Shown here one piece after another: positions 1 to 9,089 of a stretch of 40,232 nucleotides of DNA. Origin of the DNA: an uncultured Bacteroidales bacterium (GTDB taxonomy: Bacteria > Bacteroidota > Bacteroidia > Bacteroidales > UBA932). The notes beneath the pieces are model-generated. The model searched no databases and was not told the DNA's origin. It worked only from the letters and a program-made list of their open reading frames with translations. Every line of letters starts with the position of its first letter. Position 1 is the stretch's first letter. The stretch is taken from positions 1-40,232 of the forward strand of contig CAMNQO010000002.1 in assembly GCA_946549475.1 (NCBI GenBank), in the 5' to 3' direction. Position numbers and translations under genes: made by a program.

Positions 1-2537
1 CCGCCATCTACGGCAGCCGCGCCAATGCGGGCGTCATCATCATCCCCACCAAGTCCGGCAAGGCCGGCAAGACCAAGGTGGATGTGGACGCCCATTACGG
101 CCTGGCCCAGGTCGCACACGACATCCCGATGGCCAATACGCAGCAGTACATCGATGTGATGCAGGCTGCCGTGGACAACTGGAATGTGTATGTGGCCGAG
201 AACGGTTCCGGTACGCCCAAGGACTTCTATATCCCCCAGGATGCCGCCGATTTTGACTGGGTAGGTGCCATTTCCCGCAAATGGGCGCAGCGCGGCAGCG
301 TGACGGCCAGCGTCAGCGGCGGCAGCGACAAGACGACCTTCTACATCTCGGCGGGCTACGACGGCCAGCAGGGCTATCTCAACAAGACGGCCTTCAACAA
401 GTACACCGTCCGTACCCGCGTGGGACACAGGATGGCCGACTGGATTGCGCTCAATGTCAACCTCGCCGGCTCCTATGCCCGCTACGACATGACCGAAGAG
501 ACCGACGGCTCCCTCAAGGTCCTGCGGGCCGCCCGTGAGGAACAGCCCTGGTACACGCCGTACTGCACCCGCACCGAACAACTGGGACGCGAGACGCGTG
601 CCAACGCCCTCTCGGGGGACTACCGGACGATGAGCGTGGACGGTCTGGTGCGTCATAACCCCGTGATGTGTATCAACGAGGAGGACTACTACAACGACAA
701 GTACCAGTTGTCCGGCACTTTCTCCCTCGACATCACGCCCGTCAAGGGGCTCAAGTACACGCCCTCCATCAGCGCTTACACCATCTACGACCATAGCATC
801 AAGAAACTCACGGAACGCAATACCGAGCGCGGCTACAAAGATGGCTGGCACGCCCTCTCCGAGCAGAAGAACAATTCCCTGCGCTGGGTCTTCGACAATG
901 TCGTCAGTTGGAATCAGGAGGTGGGCAAACTCACCTATAATATCATGGCGGGCCACTCTTTCGAGAAGTATGAGTACAATACTTTCGGCGCGGCTTCCGA
1001 CAACTATGCCAATGCGGCCTATCCTTCGTCCAGTTTCAACCTGATTACTTCCGGCAACACCATCTATCCCGGCAGCATCGGTTACAACGCCTACGCCCTC
1101 GAATCCTATTTCTCCCGGGCGGCCTTCAACTGGGACAACCGCTACATCCTCAACCTGTCCTTCCGCGCGGACGGATCGTCCCGATTCCCGAAGAACAACC
1201 GTTTCGGTTTCTTCCCGGCCGGCTCGCTTGCCTGGATTGTGACCAACGAGCCCTTCTTCCCCAAGAACAAGGTCATCGACGAGTTCAAACTCCGCCTGTC
1301 CGCCGGTCAGACCGGTTCGATGGCGGGCATCGGCAACTGGGCGGCGATGAACCTGGTCAGCGCCGGCAGTTCCTACAACGGCGTTTCCGGCCTGGCGTTC
1401 AGCACTCCCGCGCAGGACCTCAAATGGGAGAAATCCACCAAATACAACCTCGGTTTCGATTCCACCTGGCTCGAAGACCGGCTGTATGTCAACTTTGACG
1501 CTTACTATTCCCGTACGGATGACCTGCTCTATTCCAAGCCTGTCATCGGCACTTCCGGCTATACCTCCCTGTCCTCCAACATCGGCGTGATGGAGAATGT
1601 CGGCATCGAACTGACCATCGGCGGTACGGTGGTCAAGGCCGGGGACTTCCTCTGGAATCTCTCGGGCAATCTCTCCTGGGCCCGCAACCGGCTCGTCAGG
1701 CTGCTGGACGACCAGGATATCATCTATGTCAACAGCAGCACCCTCTACGGCGGCAACAAGCACGCCATCATCACCGGCCAGCCCATCTCCACCTGGTATA
1801 TGCTGCAGGCGGTCGGTATCTATCAGAATGATGAAGAAGTGCCTTACGCCCTCTATGAGAAGGGAGTGCGTGCCGGCGACATCAAATACCGCGATGTCAA
1901 CAAGGACGGCGACATCGACTACAACAACGACCGCGTGATGGTCGGCAAGGCGACGCCGGATGTCTTCGGCGGCATCAACTCCTCGATGAGTTGGAACGGA
2001 CTCGAACTCAACATCTTCTGCCAGTACAGCATCGGCGGCAAGATTTTCGCCGCCTGGAAGGGCGCCGGCCAGGAGGGTACCGAGCACCTCGGTCTCTCCT
2101 CGGGTACCGTCACCGGTGACGACGGAAAGACCTATACCCAGTTCTTCAATGTGAGCCGGACTGCAGCCGAGGGCTATTGGCGCGGTCCCGGCACTTCCAA
2201 CACCCTTCCCCGTCCGACCCTCTCCGGCATGCACACGGGCTGGGATGTGGACTACAACATCCTGACCTCCTCCCGTTATCTGGAAGACGCTTCCTATTTC
2301 AAGATCAAGACCATCACCCTGGCCTACAATCTCCCTAAGAAATGGATGGAGCGCATCAAGATGGACGGCATCAAAGTCTTCTTTACCGTGGACAACGCAT
2401 TCTGCTTTACCAAGTATGACGGCTACGACCCCGAAGTGTCCATCGCCAGCGGTCCTGCAGACGGCAATTACGGCGTGGACTTCGGCTATCAGCCTTCGCT
2501 GCGCAGTTTCCTGATTGGTGCATCGTTCAAATTCTAA
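1..2537 (+). CDS. SusC/RagA-family TonB-linked outer-membrane protein (5' partial)
   Basis: The left window edge cuts this gene inside the plug domain. The reading frame is open from base 3 (AIYGSRANAGVIIIPTKSGK, the end of the SusC plug signature) to the TAA at 2535-2537. The visible 844 residues are the rest of the plug and the 22-strand-type barrel, including the family stretch GDIKYRDVNKDGDIDYNNDR and a C-terminal aromatic residue (ASFKF), as expected for BAM-assembled barrels. SusC proteins import oligomeric ligands through the outer membrane, powered by TonB-ExbBD, with the SusD lipoprotein as lid. The susD gene follows after 13 bases. The signal peptide, carboxypeptidase-regulatory-like domain and TonB box lie outside the window, so whether it has an STN domain cannot be told. 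The ligand is unknown; the neighbouring GDPD suggests a phosphodiester-containing compound (inference). Confidence 0.96.
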   Translation, partial: AIYGSRANAGVIIIPTKSGKAGKTKVDVDAHYGLAQVAHDIPMANTQQYIDVMQAAVDNWNVYVAENGSGTPKDFYIPQDAADFDWVGAISRKWAQRGSVTASVSGGSDKTTFYISAGYDGQQGYLNKTAFNKYTVRTRVGHRMADWIALNVNLAGSYARYDMTEETDGSLKVLRAAREEQPWYTPYCTRTEQLGRETRANALSGDYRTMSVDGLVRHNPVMCINEEDYYNDKYQLSGTFSLDITPVKGLKYTPSISAYTIYDHSIKKLTERNTERGYKDGWHALSEQKNNSLRWVFDNVVSWNQEVGKLTYNIMAGHSFEKYEYNTFGAASDNYANAAYPSSSFNLITSGNTIYPGSIGYNAYALESYFSRAAFNWDNRYILNLSFRADGSSRFPKNNRFGFFPAGSLAWIVTNEPFFPKNKVIDEFKLRLSAGQTGSMAGIGNWAAMNLVSAGSSYNGVSGLAFSTPAQDLKWEKSTKYNLGFDSTWLEDRLYVNFDAYYSRTDDLLYSKPVIGTSGYTSLSSNIGVMENVGIELTIGGTVVKAGDFLWNLSGNLSWARNRLVRLLDDQDIIYVNSSTLYGGNKHAIITGQPISTWYMLQAVGIYQNDEEVPYALYEKGVRAGDIKYRDVNKDGDIDYNNDRVMVGKATPDVFGGINSSMSWNGLELNIFCQYSIGGKIFAAWKGAGQEGTEHLGLSSGTVTGDDGKTYTQFFNVSRTAAEGYWRGPGTSNTLPRPTLSGMHTGWDVDYNILTSSRYLEDASYFKIKTITLAYNLPKKWMERIKMDGIKVFFTVDNAFCFTKYDGYDPEVSIASGPADGNYGVDFGYQPSLRSFLIGASFKF

Positions 2538-2550
2538 ACAGGCAGGCCTT

Positions 2551-4008
2551 ATGAGAAAGTTCAACCATCTATTCTTTGCAGGCGCAGTCCTGCTGATGAC
2601 GGTCTCTTGCGGCAAGATGCTCGACGAGATCGCCCCGAAAGGCTCCATCTCCACCGACAAGGTGACCGATTCCGACATCACCCTGCTCTCCAACGGCGTG
2701 ATGCACCAGTTTGAAGCCGTCGTGAGCAACCTGTGGTTTGAAGGGGACTATATCGCCGAAAACTTCCGGGGCGGCCCCGGCTTCTCCTTTACGGACACCC
2801 ACGCCGAGACCCAGTCCGCCTCCTCGGACATCGCCCTTTCCCGCTGGAACTATTGTTACGGCAAACTCCAATATGCCAACCTGCTGCTCCAGACGGCGGG
2901 AGACAAGGAGTCCGCCCCGGCCAACGAGGCCAAGGCGACGGGCTATTTCTTCCGGGCCTGGATTTACTACAATCTGGTGACCCGCTATGGCGGCGTGCCC
3001 CTCATCGATACGCCGACCAATCTGGACGCTTCCGTGCAGCGTGCTTCGGAAGCGGAAATCTGGGCCTTCATCCTGGCCGACCTGGACCGGGCAGATGCCT
3101 GTCTGAATGCGGCGGAAGTGTCCTTCACCTCCTTTGCCTATGTCTCGCCCGAGTCGGTCAACATGCTGCGGGCCAAGGCCAGACTCTGGACGGGAGACTA
3201 CGCCGGCGCCATTGCGGCGGCGGATGCCGTCATCGCATCGCCGGCCGGCTTCCAACTCTCCCAGACCTCCGAGGACTGGGCCCGGATGTTCGTTAACGGC
3301 ACCGCTTCCCGCGAATTGATTTTCGCACCCGTCAACATCCGTTCGACGGACTATATCCGTCTTTTTGAGCGGGTCAACGATACGGACGGTTCCTTCAATT
3401 ATTCTCCGACGACCCGCCTCTTCGACAATCTTTTTGCGGACGGCGGTTACAAGACCGGGGACAAGCGCAAGGCGGCCACCTTCTCCGCCAGCGACAACAC
3501 GCGCGTCATCAAGTTCCCCAACGGGCAGAACGGACAGTTTATCAACAATCCCGCTCCCTCCGAGTCGCCGCTTCCGGTGTACCGGTTGGCCGACGCCTAT
3601 CTCGTCAAGGCGGAGGCCCAGTGGCTCAATGCCCGCCTGAACGACGCCAAGGAGACAATCCTGTTCCTGATGCGCTCCCGCTATGTCTCCGTCTCCCTCA
3701 CCACGGTGACGACGGATGACGATTTCGAGAAACTCCTGTTGGACGAGAACCAGCGCGAGTTTTACAGCGAAGGCCGCAGGTGGTTCGACATCAAGCGCCT
3801 GGCCATCCGCCGCCACGGTTATGTGAGTTACACCGACTACAGCAGCAAGGATTTCCCGGCCTGGATCCGGACGGTCTATCCCGGCAACGACAGTTATACC
3901 ATCGATGGCTGGAACGACCGTCACCAACTGATGTACTGGCCCGTTCCCCAGTCTGAGCGGGACAAGTCCGGCGGAGCCCTTGCGCAGAATCCCGGATATG
4001 AACAATAA
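2551..4008 (+). CDS. SusD/RagB-family surface lipoprotein
   Basis: A 485-residue nutrient-binding lipoprotein that should cap the SusC encoded 13 bases upstream. The start at 2551 gives a proper lipoprotein signal (MRKFNHLFFAGAVLLMTVSC, lipobox Cys20). An in-frame ATG at 2515 would overlap susC and spoil the signal peptide. The N-terminal TPR-like half contains the family pattern around residues 125-170 (ATGYFFRAWIYYNLVTRYGG, then VPLIDTP). The C-terminal RagB/SusD half has YRLADAYLVKAEAQWL, the block ENQREFYSEGRRWFDIKR and the terminal WPVPQSERD...NPGYEQ. The length is normal for the family. SusD proteins bind the ligand at the cell surface and hand it to SusC; they are not enzymes. Substrate specificity cannot be read from the sequence. 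Confidence 0.96.
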   Translation: MRKFNHLFFAGAVLLMTVSCGKMLDEIAPKGSISTDKVTDSDITLLSNGVMHQFEAVVSNLWFEGDYIAENFRGGPGFSFTDTHAETQSASSDIALSRWNYCYGKLQYANLLLQTAGDKESAPANEAKATGYFFRAWIYYNLVTRYGGVPLIDTPTNLDASVQRASEAEIWAFILADLDRADACLNAAEVSFTSFAYVSPESVNMLRAKARLWTGDYAGAIAAADAVIASPAGFQLSQTSEDWARMFVNGTASRELIFAPVNIRSTDYIRLFERVNDTDGSFNYSPTTRLFDNLFADGGYKTGDKRKAATFSASDNTRVIKFPNGQNGQFINNPAPSESPLPVYRLADAYLVKAEAQWLNARLNDAKETILFLMRSRYVSVSLTTVTTDDDFEKLLLDENQREFYSEGRRWFDIKRLAIRRHGYVSYTDYSSKDFPAWIRTVYPGNDSYTIDGWNDRHQLMYWPVPQSERDKSGGALAQNPGYEQ

Positions 4009-4014
4009 AAGAAA

Positions 4015-5721
4015 ATGCGTCGTATGAAAAAGATATTGCTTTTGTCGGGTGTCCTTCTCTGGATGACGGCCTGTCAGACCAAGGAAAAACTCAATGTCAA
4101 TTTTACCGTCTCTCCCACCAGTATCTACGCGGGCATGTCCGTCAATTTTCAGGCTGTGGCCACCGGCGGCACCGGCAGGTACATCTACCAGTGGACGGTC
4201 GGCGACGAGATTCAGGAAGGCAACGGCAGTCACCTGGATTATCAGTTCTACAACAATGGCGTCGTCCTGGTCACGCTCTATGCGATGGACTCCGACGGCG
4301 ATGTCGTCCGCCGGATCAAGGCCGTCGAGATCAAGCCGGCCAAAGACCCGGAGTATGGCACCCTGAAGATAGAATGGGTGGCCCGGATGAACGGCTACAA
4401 CTCCATTTCCACCGCTGCGGTGGCGGATGACGGCAGCGTCTATACCACCTGTCGTGACAACTATCTCTACAAGTGGTCCTCCACCGGAGCGAACCTGTGG
4501 GCCAGGCAGATTTTCAAGCCCAAGGCCAATCAGAGCAGCACCACCCTCGGTACGCCCTCCATCGATAGTGACGGGACAGTGTATATCGGTGCGGGCAGCG
4601 GCAATGAGGGTGCGGCCGGAAACGCCGGAGACGGCACCTTCAAGGCCTTCAATCCCAACGGTTCCGAGAAATGGAGTTTCAGCGGCTGGTGGCGTGCCTC
4701 CGGTACGCCCGCGCCGACCTGTACGGGTACGATTGCGGCCATCGATGACGAGAATGTCTATTTCGGCTGTACCGGCCAGAACGGCATCGTCACTTCCGTC
4801 AAGAAAACCACCGGCGCGCGCAACGGGTTTGCCGCCCCGGTCGGCGGTGTCCGTACCGGCCTGGCCCTGACCAAAAGCGGAATGGTCGTCGGCGGTGCCG
4901 GTCAGTATGGCATTTTCGGCATCGGGAAAACCACGCTCGACCAGGGGGGCAATGACTTGAAAGAGGTTGCCTGGATGCGTTTCAGAAACGACGGCGACGA
5001 GAATTTCCCTACGCAGATGAACGCCCATCTGGCCTGCCTGAATGTGGATGGCGTCGATTGCGTGGCGGGTGTGGCTTTCGACTTCATCTCCACCAAGGTC
5101 TATTGCCTCAATGCGGCGACCGGCGCACCGGTCTCCGTCTGCCGCATCGATGATACCGGCGACCAGGAGCAGGGCGGTGTCGTCGTGGATGCGGCCGGCA
5201 ATCTGGTCGCTTCGCTCAGTTGCGCGTTCGGCGACCCGAACGGCGGTATCGTCGTCGTCAATCCGGCCAACGGCGAAGTGGTCTCCCGTTTCAAGACCTA
5301 TGAAAAGGTGTCCGGCTCTCCCGCCGTGGATGATGCCGGCAACATCCATTTCGGTACGGAAGGCGAGGATGACAAAGCCGACGGAATGGGCGGTTCCTAC
5401 TATATCATCAAGCCCAAGTCCGGTACGACCGACTGCGACCTGCTCGTCAAGCGCGACCTGGCCGACCTGATTCGGGAGGACGGCCGTTTCTCCGATTTTG
5501 TCAATATGAGCCGGGCGAAAATCTGGTCTTCTCCCGTCATCGGCGACGACGGCCGGATTTATGTCTGTTTCACGGAAGGTTACAATCACGACTACAGCGG
5601 CGTCGTCTGTATGAGATTTGATGACGAGCCCGACAAGGGCATCGTGGGCTGCCACGCTCCGGCCGACTCCCAGTGGCCGATGCTGGGCGGCAACCGTCGT
5701 CACACCTATAAACAAAAGTAA
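4015..5721 (+). CDS. PKD domain plus PQQ-like beta-propeller lipoprotein
   Basis: A 568-residue predicted lipoprotein with lipobox MTAC (Cys20). The start at 4015 has an A-rich leader; ATG 4024 is an equally possible start. Residues about 27-105 form a PKD/Ig-like domain (SVNFQAVATGGTGRYIYQWT...VLVTLYAMDSDGD). The rest is a beta-propeller of repeated blades of the type 'DDGSVYTTCRDNYLYKWSS', 'SDGTVYIGAGSG' and 'DDAGNIHFGTEGED', ending in WPMLGGNRRHTYKQK, the C-terminal 'WPM..gn.rHTg' motif of PQQ-like propellers. Such propellers usually act as binding scaffolds, and no catalytic signature is visible. It lies 6 bases after susD and 4 bases before the GDPD gene, where PUL surface glycan-binding proteins usually sit, so a surface ligand-binding role is likely (inference). 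Its propeller is paralogous to that encoded at 6809-9061. Confidence 0.9.
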   Translation: MRRMKKILLLSGVLLWMTACQTKEKLNVNFTVSPTSIYAGMSVNFQAVATGGTGRYIYQWTVGDEIQEGNGSHLDYQFYNNGVVLVTLYAMDSDGDVVRRIKAVEIKPAKDPEYGTLKIEWVARMNGYNSISTAAVADDGSVYTTCRDNYLYKWSSTGANLWARQIFKPKANQSSTTLGTPSIDSDGTVYIGAGSGNEGAAGNAGDGTFKAFNPNGSEKWSFSGWWRASGTPAPTCTGTIAAIDDENVYFGCTGQNGIVTSVKKTTGARNGFAAPVGGVRTGLALTKSGMVVGGAGQYGIFGIGKTTLDQGGNDLKEVAWMRFRNDGDENFPTQMNAHLACLNVDGVDCVAGVAFDFISTKVYCLNAATGAPVSVCRIDDTGDQEQGGVVVDAAGNLVASLSCAFGDPNGGIVVVNPANGEVVSRFKTYEKVSGSPAVDDAGNIHFGTEGEDDKADGMGGSYYIIKPKSGTTDCDLLVKRDLADLIREDGRFSDFVNMSRAKIWSSPVIGDDGRIYVCFTEGYNHDYSGVVCMRFDDEPDKGIVGCHAPADSQWPMLGGNRRHTYKQK

Positions 5722-5725
5722 AGTT

Positions 5726-6796
5726 ATGGCAAACAAAATCTATCGCATATTGACAGGACTGTTGGCGGCGCTCCTTCTGCTGTCAGCCTGCACCAAGGCC
5801 AAAGAGCCCTTCAGCGGCACGTTCCCGGTCCGTCACTCTTCTTCATCCAGTTCCGTCGTCCCGGCGGATCCCATTCCCGACGATGATCCCGAGCCGGAGC
5901 CGGATCCGGGTACTTATCCTTCCCTTCTTTCCGTACTGGACAGGAAGATTGCGGAATACAACCGGGACGCGACCATTCCGACCAACCATATCTTTATCTG
6001 TGCGCACCGGGCCAATACGGCCTATGCCAAAGCCCACGATATTCCGGAAAATTCGGTCTGGGCCATCGAGACGGCCATCGAGAAAGGGGCTGATATGGTC
6101 GAACTGGATGTGCGGATGACCAGCGACGGCGTGCTGATGATCATGCACGACGATGTCGTCAGCACGACCACCAACGGGGGCGGAAGCATCGCTTCCAAGA
6201 CCTATGCGGAAGTCAAGGCTTTGCGCATGCACCCCCGGGACAAAAGCACTTATCCCCAGTACAACGGAGATTATGTCCGCGTGCCGACCCTCAAGGAAGC
6301 GCTGGATGCCTGCAAGGACAAGATTTATGTCAATCTGGACATGAAGGAGTCCAACGCTCCGGTCGCGGATGTACTCGATGCCATCGACAAGTCCGGCACC
6401 GTCGGTCAGGTGATGATTTTCGGGGCCGACCACAAGGCCTATGTCAACGGGGCATACAACAACCTCAACCACAGCAAACTGGCCGTGCATCCGTACATTT
6501 CCTCGCCGGATGATGTCCCCAAATACCTGATCAAAGGCTACAACGGCTGCGCCAAGTTGTTCCAGTACGGCTACAATATCTTTTACGACCGGACCATCGA
6601 GGGTTTCGGATACGCCTGTCACGCCAAAGGCGGCCTTTCCTATTCCAACAGCCTGAATTACGACTCGCAGATTTCTTCCTGGAGCAGCGGCGCCTGCACG
6701 GTGCTGGACCGTTTTATCGAGTCCGGTTCCGATTTTGTCCAGACCGATTACTGCGAGAAAGCGGATCAGTATCTTAAGACCAAAGGTTTACGTTAA
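5726..6796 (+). CDS. Glycerophosphodiester phosphodiesterase lipoprotein (GDPD-1)
   Basis: A 356-residue lipoprotein (Cys22 in LLLLSAC) followed by an acidic proline-rich linker (about residues 52-66, DDDPEPEPDPG) and a GDPD TIM-barrel domain. The family's active-site residues are present: His94 in AHRAN, PENS at about 104-107, Glu126 and Asp128 in ELDVRMTSDG (metal ligands) and His141 in MHDD. YVNLDMKES and the C-terminal DFVQTDYCEKADQYL (end of the barrel) also fit. GDPDs hydrolyse glycerophosphodiesters to glycerol-3-phosphate and an alcohol; GlpQ-type members also attack polyglycerol-phosphate teichoic acid. The start at 5726 is chosen because it begins the signal peptide; an upstream in-frame ATG lies inside the previous gene. 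It is four bases from the beta-propeller gene, so it is in the SusCD operon. Outer-membrane anchoring is predicted; which face it is on is inferred. Confidence 0.95.
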   Translation: MANKIYRILTGLLAALLLLSACTKAKEPFSGTFPVRHSSSSSSVVPADPIPDDDPEPEPDPGTYPSLLSVLDRKIAEYNRDATIPTNHIFICAHRANTAYAKAHDIPENSVWAIETAIEKGADMVELDVRMTSDGVLMIMHDDVVSTTTNGGGSIASKTYAEVKALRMHPRDKSTYPQYNGDYVRVPTLKEALDACKDKIYVNLDMKESNAPVADVLDAIDKSGTVGQVMIFGADHKAYVNGAYNNLNHSKLAVHPYISSPDDVPKYLIKGYNGCAKLFQYGYNIFYDRTIEGFGYACHAKGGLSYSNSLNYDSQISSWSSGACTVLDRFIESGSDFVQTDYCEKADQYLKTKGLR

Positions 6797-6808
6797 AATC
6801 TTTCACTT

Positions 6809-9061
6809 ATGTTTTGTGAAATGAAGCAATATCTTATCCCGGGCCTGGCTTTGCTGCTGGCGCTGACCGCCTGCAGCAAAGAGGCTGACTATGAGGATGA
6901 CGGTGTCATCTACGGCAAGCGCAAGATGAATTACTGGCTGCGCTCTCCCAAGGGGACCAAATGGCAGCAGAGCGATGTCGTCGGCGTTTTCAGTGTGGAT
7001 GACGCCAACAGCAAATTCACCATTTCCAACCTTCCCGAGGGAAAAGAGCAGTTGGGCTGGTTTTCCGGTCCGCTGACCGCCGCCACCGAGGTGCGCGGAG
7101 CCTACTATCCCTACAGCGCCGCAGCCGGTCAGGACCCTGCCCGGATTGCCGTTTCCGTCTCTGCGAATGCCGTCAACGGGACCTCGCCGGCCCGCTTCGA
7201 CATGGCTGCCTTCCAGAAGGGAAAAGATGTCCCCCTGGTCTTCCAGAAGAAACTCTCCACGCTCAAAATCAGTTTCTCCAATGTGGATGATGCCTGGAGC
7301 AAGGACGAGCCGCTCTCATCCATCGTCGTCACGGGCCAGCGGGAGATGACGGGACGCTTTACCGCCGACCTGACCCGCGCGGATGCCGCGCTTGAGCCGG
7401 TGCAGGCTGCCAGGGGACTCACCATCGACATGCGAAACGCCAAACTGACTTCGGATCTGACGGCCCGGGCGGCGATGGCGGCTACCTGGAAAAAGGGCGA
7501 TGTCATCGAAGTCGCCGTCAAGCGCTCCCGCGTGGAGGGTGATGAAATCGATGATTTCAAAAAGGTCAGCCTGACGCTTGAGGCGGATGCCGTCGAGGGC
7601 GAAGAACTGGCCCTGACGGTCAACGCGCCGGACCTCGATCCCGTTTTGCCTTCGCTGAGCCTGGAATGGGCGAGTCCCGTGCTGGGCTTGGAAGACGGGG
7701 CTGCAACCTCTGAAATCAGGGGCAACTATCCCGCCGTGGACCAGAGCGGCAATGTCTATGTCCAACTGGCCCGGGGGACGGACAAACTGTACAAACTCAA
7801 TGCGGCCGACGGGTCCATCGCCTGGAGCCGCCCGCTGGGCTATACCCTCGACAACAATGCCTCTCCTTCCTGCGAGCCGGACGGCAGCGTCATCTATGCG
7901 GCGGGAGGCAGCAGCGGCAGCGGCCGCGTCGTGGCCGTAGGCGGCAGCAACGGCAGTGTCAAATGGACCTTCACTTCGGACAAGTTCTTCGGGAACGGCA
8001 ATACGCCGGCTCCGAATTTCAACCAGACGGCTCCGGCCATCGGCGACAACAACCTCTATGTCGGCAATGCCGGTACGACGGGCAGCGTCCTCGCCATCAA
8101 CAAGAATACCGGCAACCGGGTGGCCTATGTCAGTGATGCGGCGGACGGCACCGGCGGTCCAGTCGGCGGCGTGACATCCGGTCTGGCGATGACCTCCGGC
8201 GGTCAGGTGGCCTGGCTGTGCAATTATGGGATGTTTACGGCGGAGCGTTCCAAGTTGGACAATCCGTCCAAGACACACACGACCTACGGCGCCTATACGA
8301 CCTGGGCGGAGCGTTTCTCGCACGGCTGGACTTACAATTCTTCCCGCAGCGGCGTGGCGTGCAGCAAGATTGACGGTCAGGATGCCGTCTGGGCGGCCGT
8401 GATGGAACGGACCACAGGCGGGCAGTTCAACATGCATGTGATCGTCTCCAAGGTGACGGCCGGCCGGGAATTGTCCTATACCGCCAAAGCCTTCACGAAG
8501 GACTATGTGAGACGGGATGTTACCAATCAGGACCAGGGCGGTATCGTCATCGGCCCCCAGGGCGAGGCCATCGTGAGTCTCAAAGGGACGCCGGGCGGCA
8601 TTTTTGCCGTCAGTCCGGCCGGTCAGGAGGTGTATGCCTATACCCTGCCCGGCGAGGCCAAGGATGTCTGCGGCTCCTGCGCGGTGGACAACGCCGGCCG
8701 CATCCATGTGGTGGCGGACTATGCTTCGTCCAGCGATGCCAACTATTATATCCTCCGTCCCGATTATGCCACCGGTCAGTGCAAACTCATCGTTTCCGCC
8801 AATCTGACCCGGCTGATGAAGGATGCCGGAGTCAATATGGGCACGGACACCAATGTCCGTTGCTGGTCTTCCGTGGTCATCGGCGCGGACGGCCGTGTCT
8901 ATCTGGCCGTCACGCAGTTCAAGGAGAGCGACACCGGTGCCTGGTCTGACCATAAAGCCCGTGTCCTTTGCCTGAAATATACCGGTGTCACCGGCCCCAG
9001 CAGCGTCTCGCCCTGGCCGCAGAAAGGGGCCGACGCGAGTCATACGGGCCGTCAGAAATAA
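6809..9061 (+). CDS. Fimbrillin-like N-domain plus PQQ-like beta-propeller lipoprotein
   Basis: A 750-residue lipoprotein (lipobox LTAC). ATG 6821, four codons on, gives a tidier signal peptide and may be the true start. Residues about 35-280 resemble the N-terminal domain of fimbrillin (FimA/Mfa-type) proteins: a WLRSP...WQQSDVVGVF opening, the YYPYSAAAG segment and a domain built around VFQKKLSTLKISFSNV. From about residue 290 a beta-propeller follows (NYPAVDQSGNVYVQLARG, CEPDGSVIYAAGGSSG, VDNAGRIHVVADYASS), ending SPWPQKGADASHTGRQK. The propeller matches the 4015-5721 product block by block (DQGGIVIGPQGEAIVSL versus EQGGVVVDAAGNLVASL, and WSSVVIGADGRVYLAV versus WSSPVIGDDGRIYVCF). The two are paralogues with different N-domains. 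No enzyme motif is visible; surface binding or adhesion is the likely role. Confidence 0.85.
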   Translation: MFCEMKQYLIPGLALLLALTACSKEADYEDDGVIYGKRKMNYWLRSPKGTKWQQSDVVGVFSVDDANSKFTISNLPEGKEQLGWFSGPLTAATEVRGAYYPYSAAAGQDPARIAVSVSANAVNGTSPARFDMAAFQKGKDVPLVFQKKLSTLKISFSNVDDAWSKDEPLSSIVVTGQREMTGRFTADLTRADAALEPVQAARGLTIDMRNAKLTSDLTARAAMAATWKKGDVIEVAVKRSRVEGDEIDDFKKVSLTLEADAVEGEELALTVNAPDLDPVLPSLSLEWASPVLGLEDGAATSEIRGNYPAVDQSGNVYVQLARGTDKLYKLNAADGSIAWSRPLGYTLDNNASPSCEPDGSVIYAAGGSSGSGRVVAVGGSNGSVKWTFTSDKFFGNGNTPAPNFNQTAPAIGDNNLYVGNAGTTGSVLAINKNTGNRVAYVSDAADGTGGPVGGVTSGLAMTSGGQVAWLCNYGMFTAERSKLDNPSKTHTTYGAYTTWAERFSHGWTYNSSRSGVACSKIDGQDAVWAAVMERTTGGQFNMHVIVSKVTAGRELSYTAKAFTKDYVRRDVTNQDQGGIVIGPQGEAIVSLKGTPGGIFAVSPAGQEVYAYTLPGEAKDVCGSCAVDNAGRIHVVADYASSSDANYYILRPDYATGQCKLIVSANLTRLMKDAGVNMGTDTNVRCWSSVVIGADGRVYLAVTQFKESDTGAWSDHKARVLCLKYTGVTGPSSVSPWPQKGADASHTGRQK

Positions 9062-9089
9062 TGGAAAAAGTCCTTTTAATACGCAGAAT

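Noticed and set aside
2569..5736. A minus-strand open frame of about 1055 codons opposite susD and the PKD/propeller gene
   Set aside because: It spans two convincing plus-strand genes and their junction, and its product resembles no family I know.
8985..9089. A longer 86-residue version of the small peptide
   Set aside because: The extra N-terminal part overlaps the end of the propeller gene and is Arg/Pro-rich shadow sequence. ATG 9090 lies cleanly in the gap.
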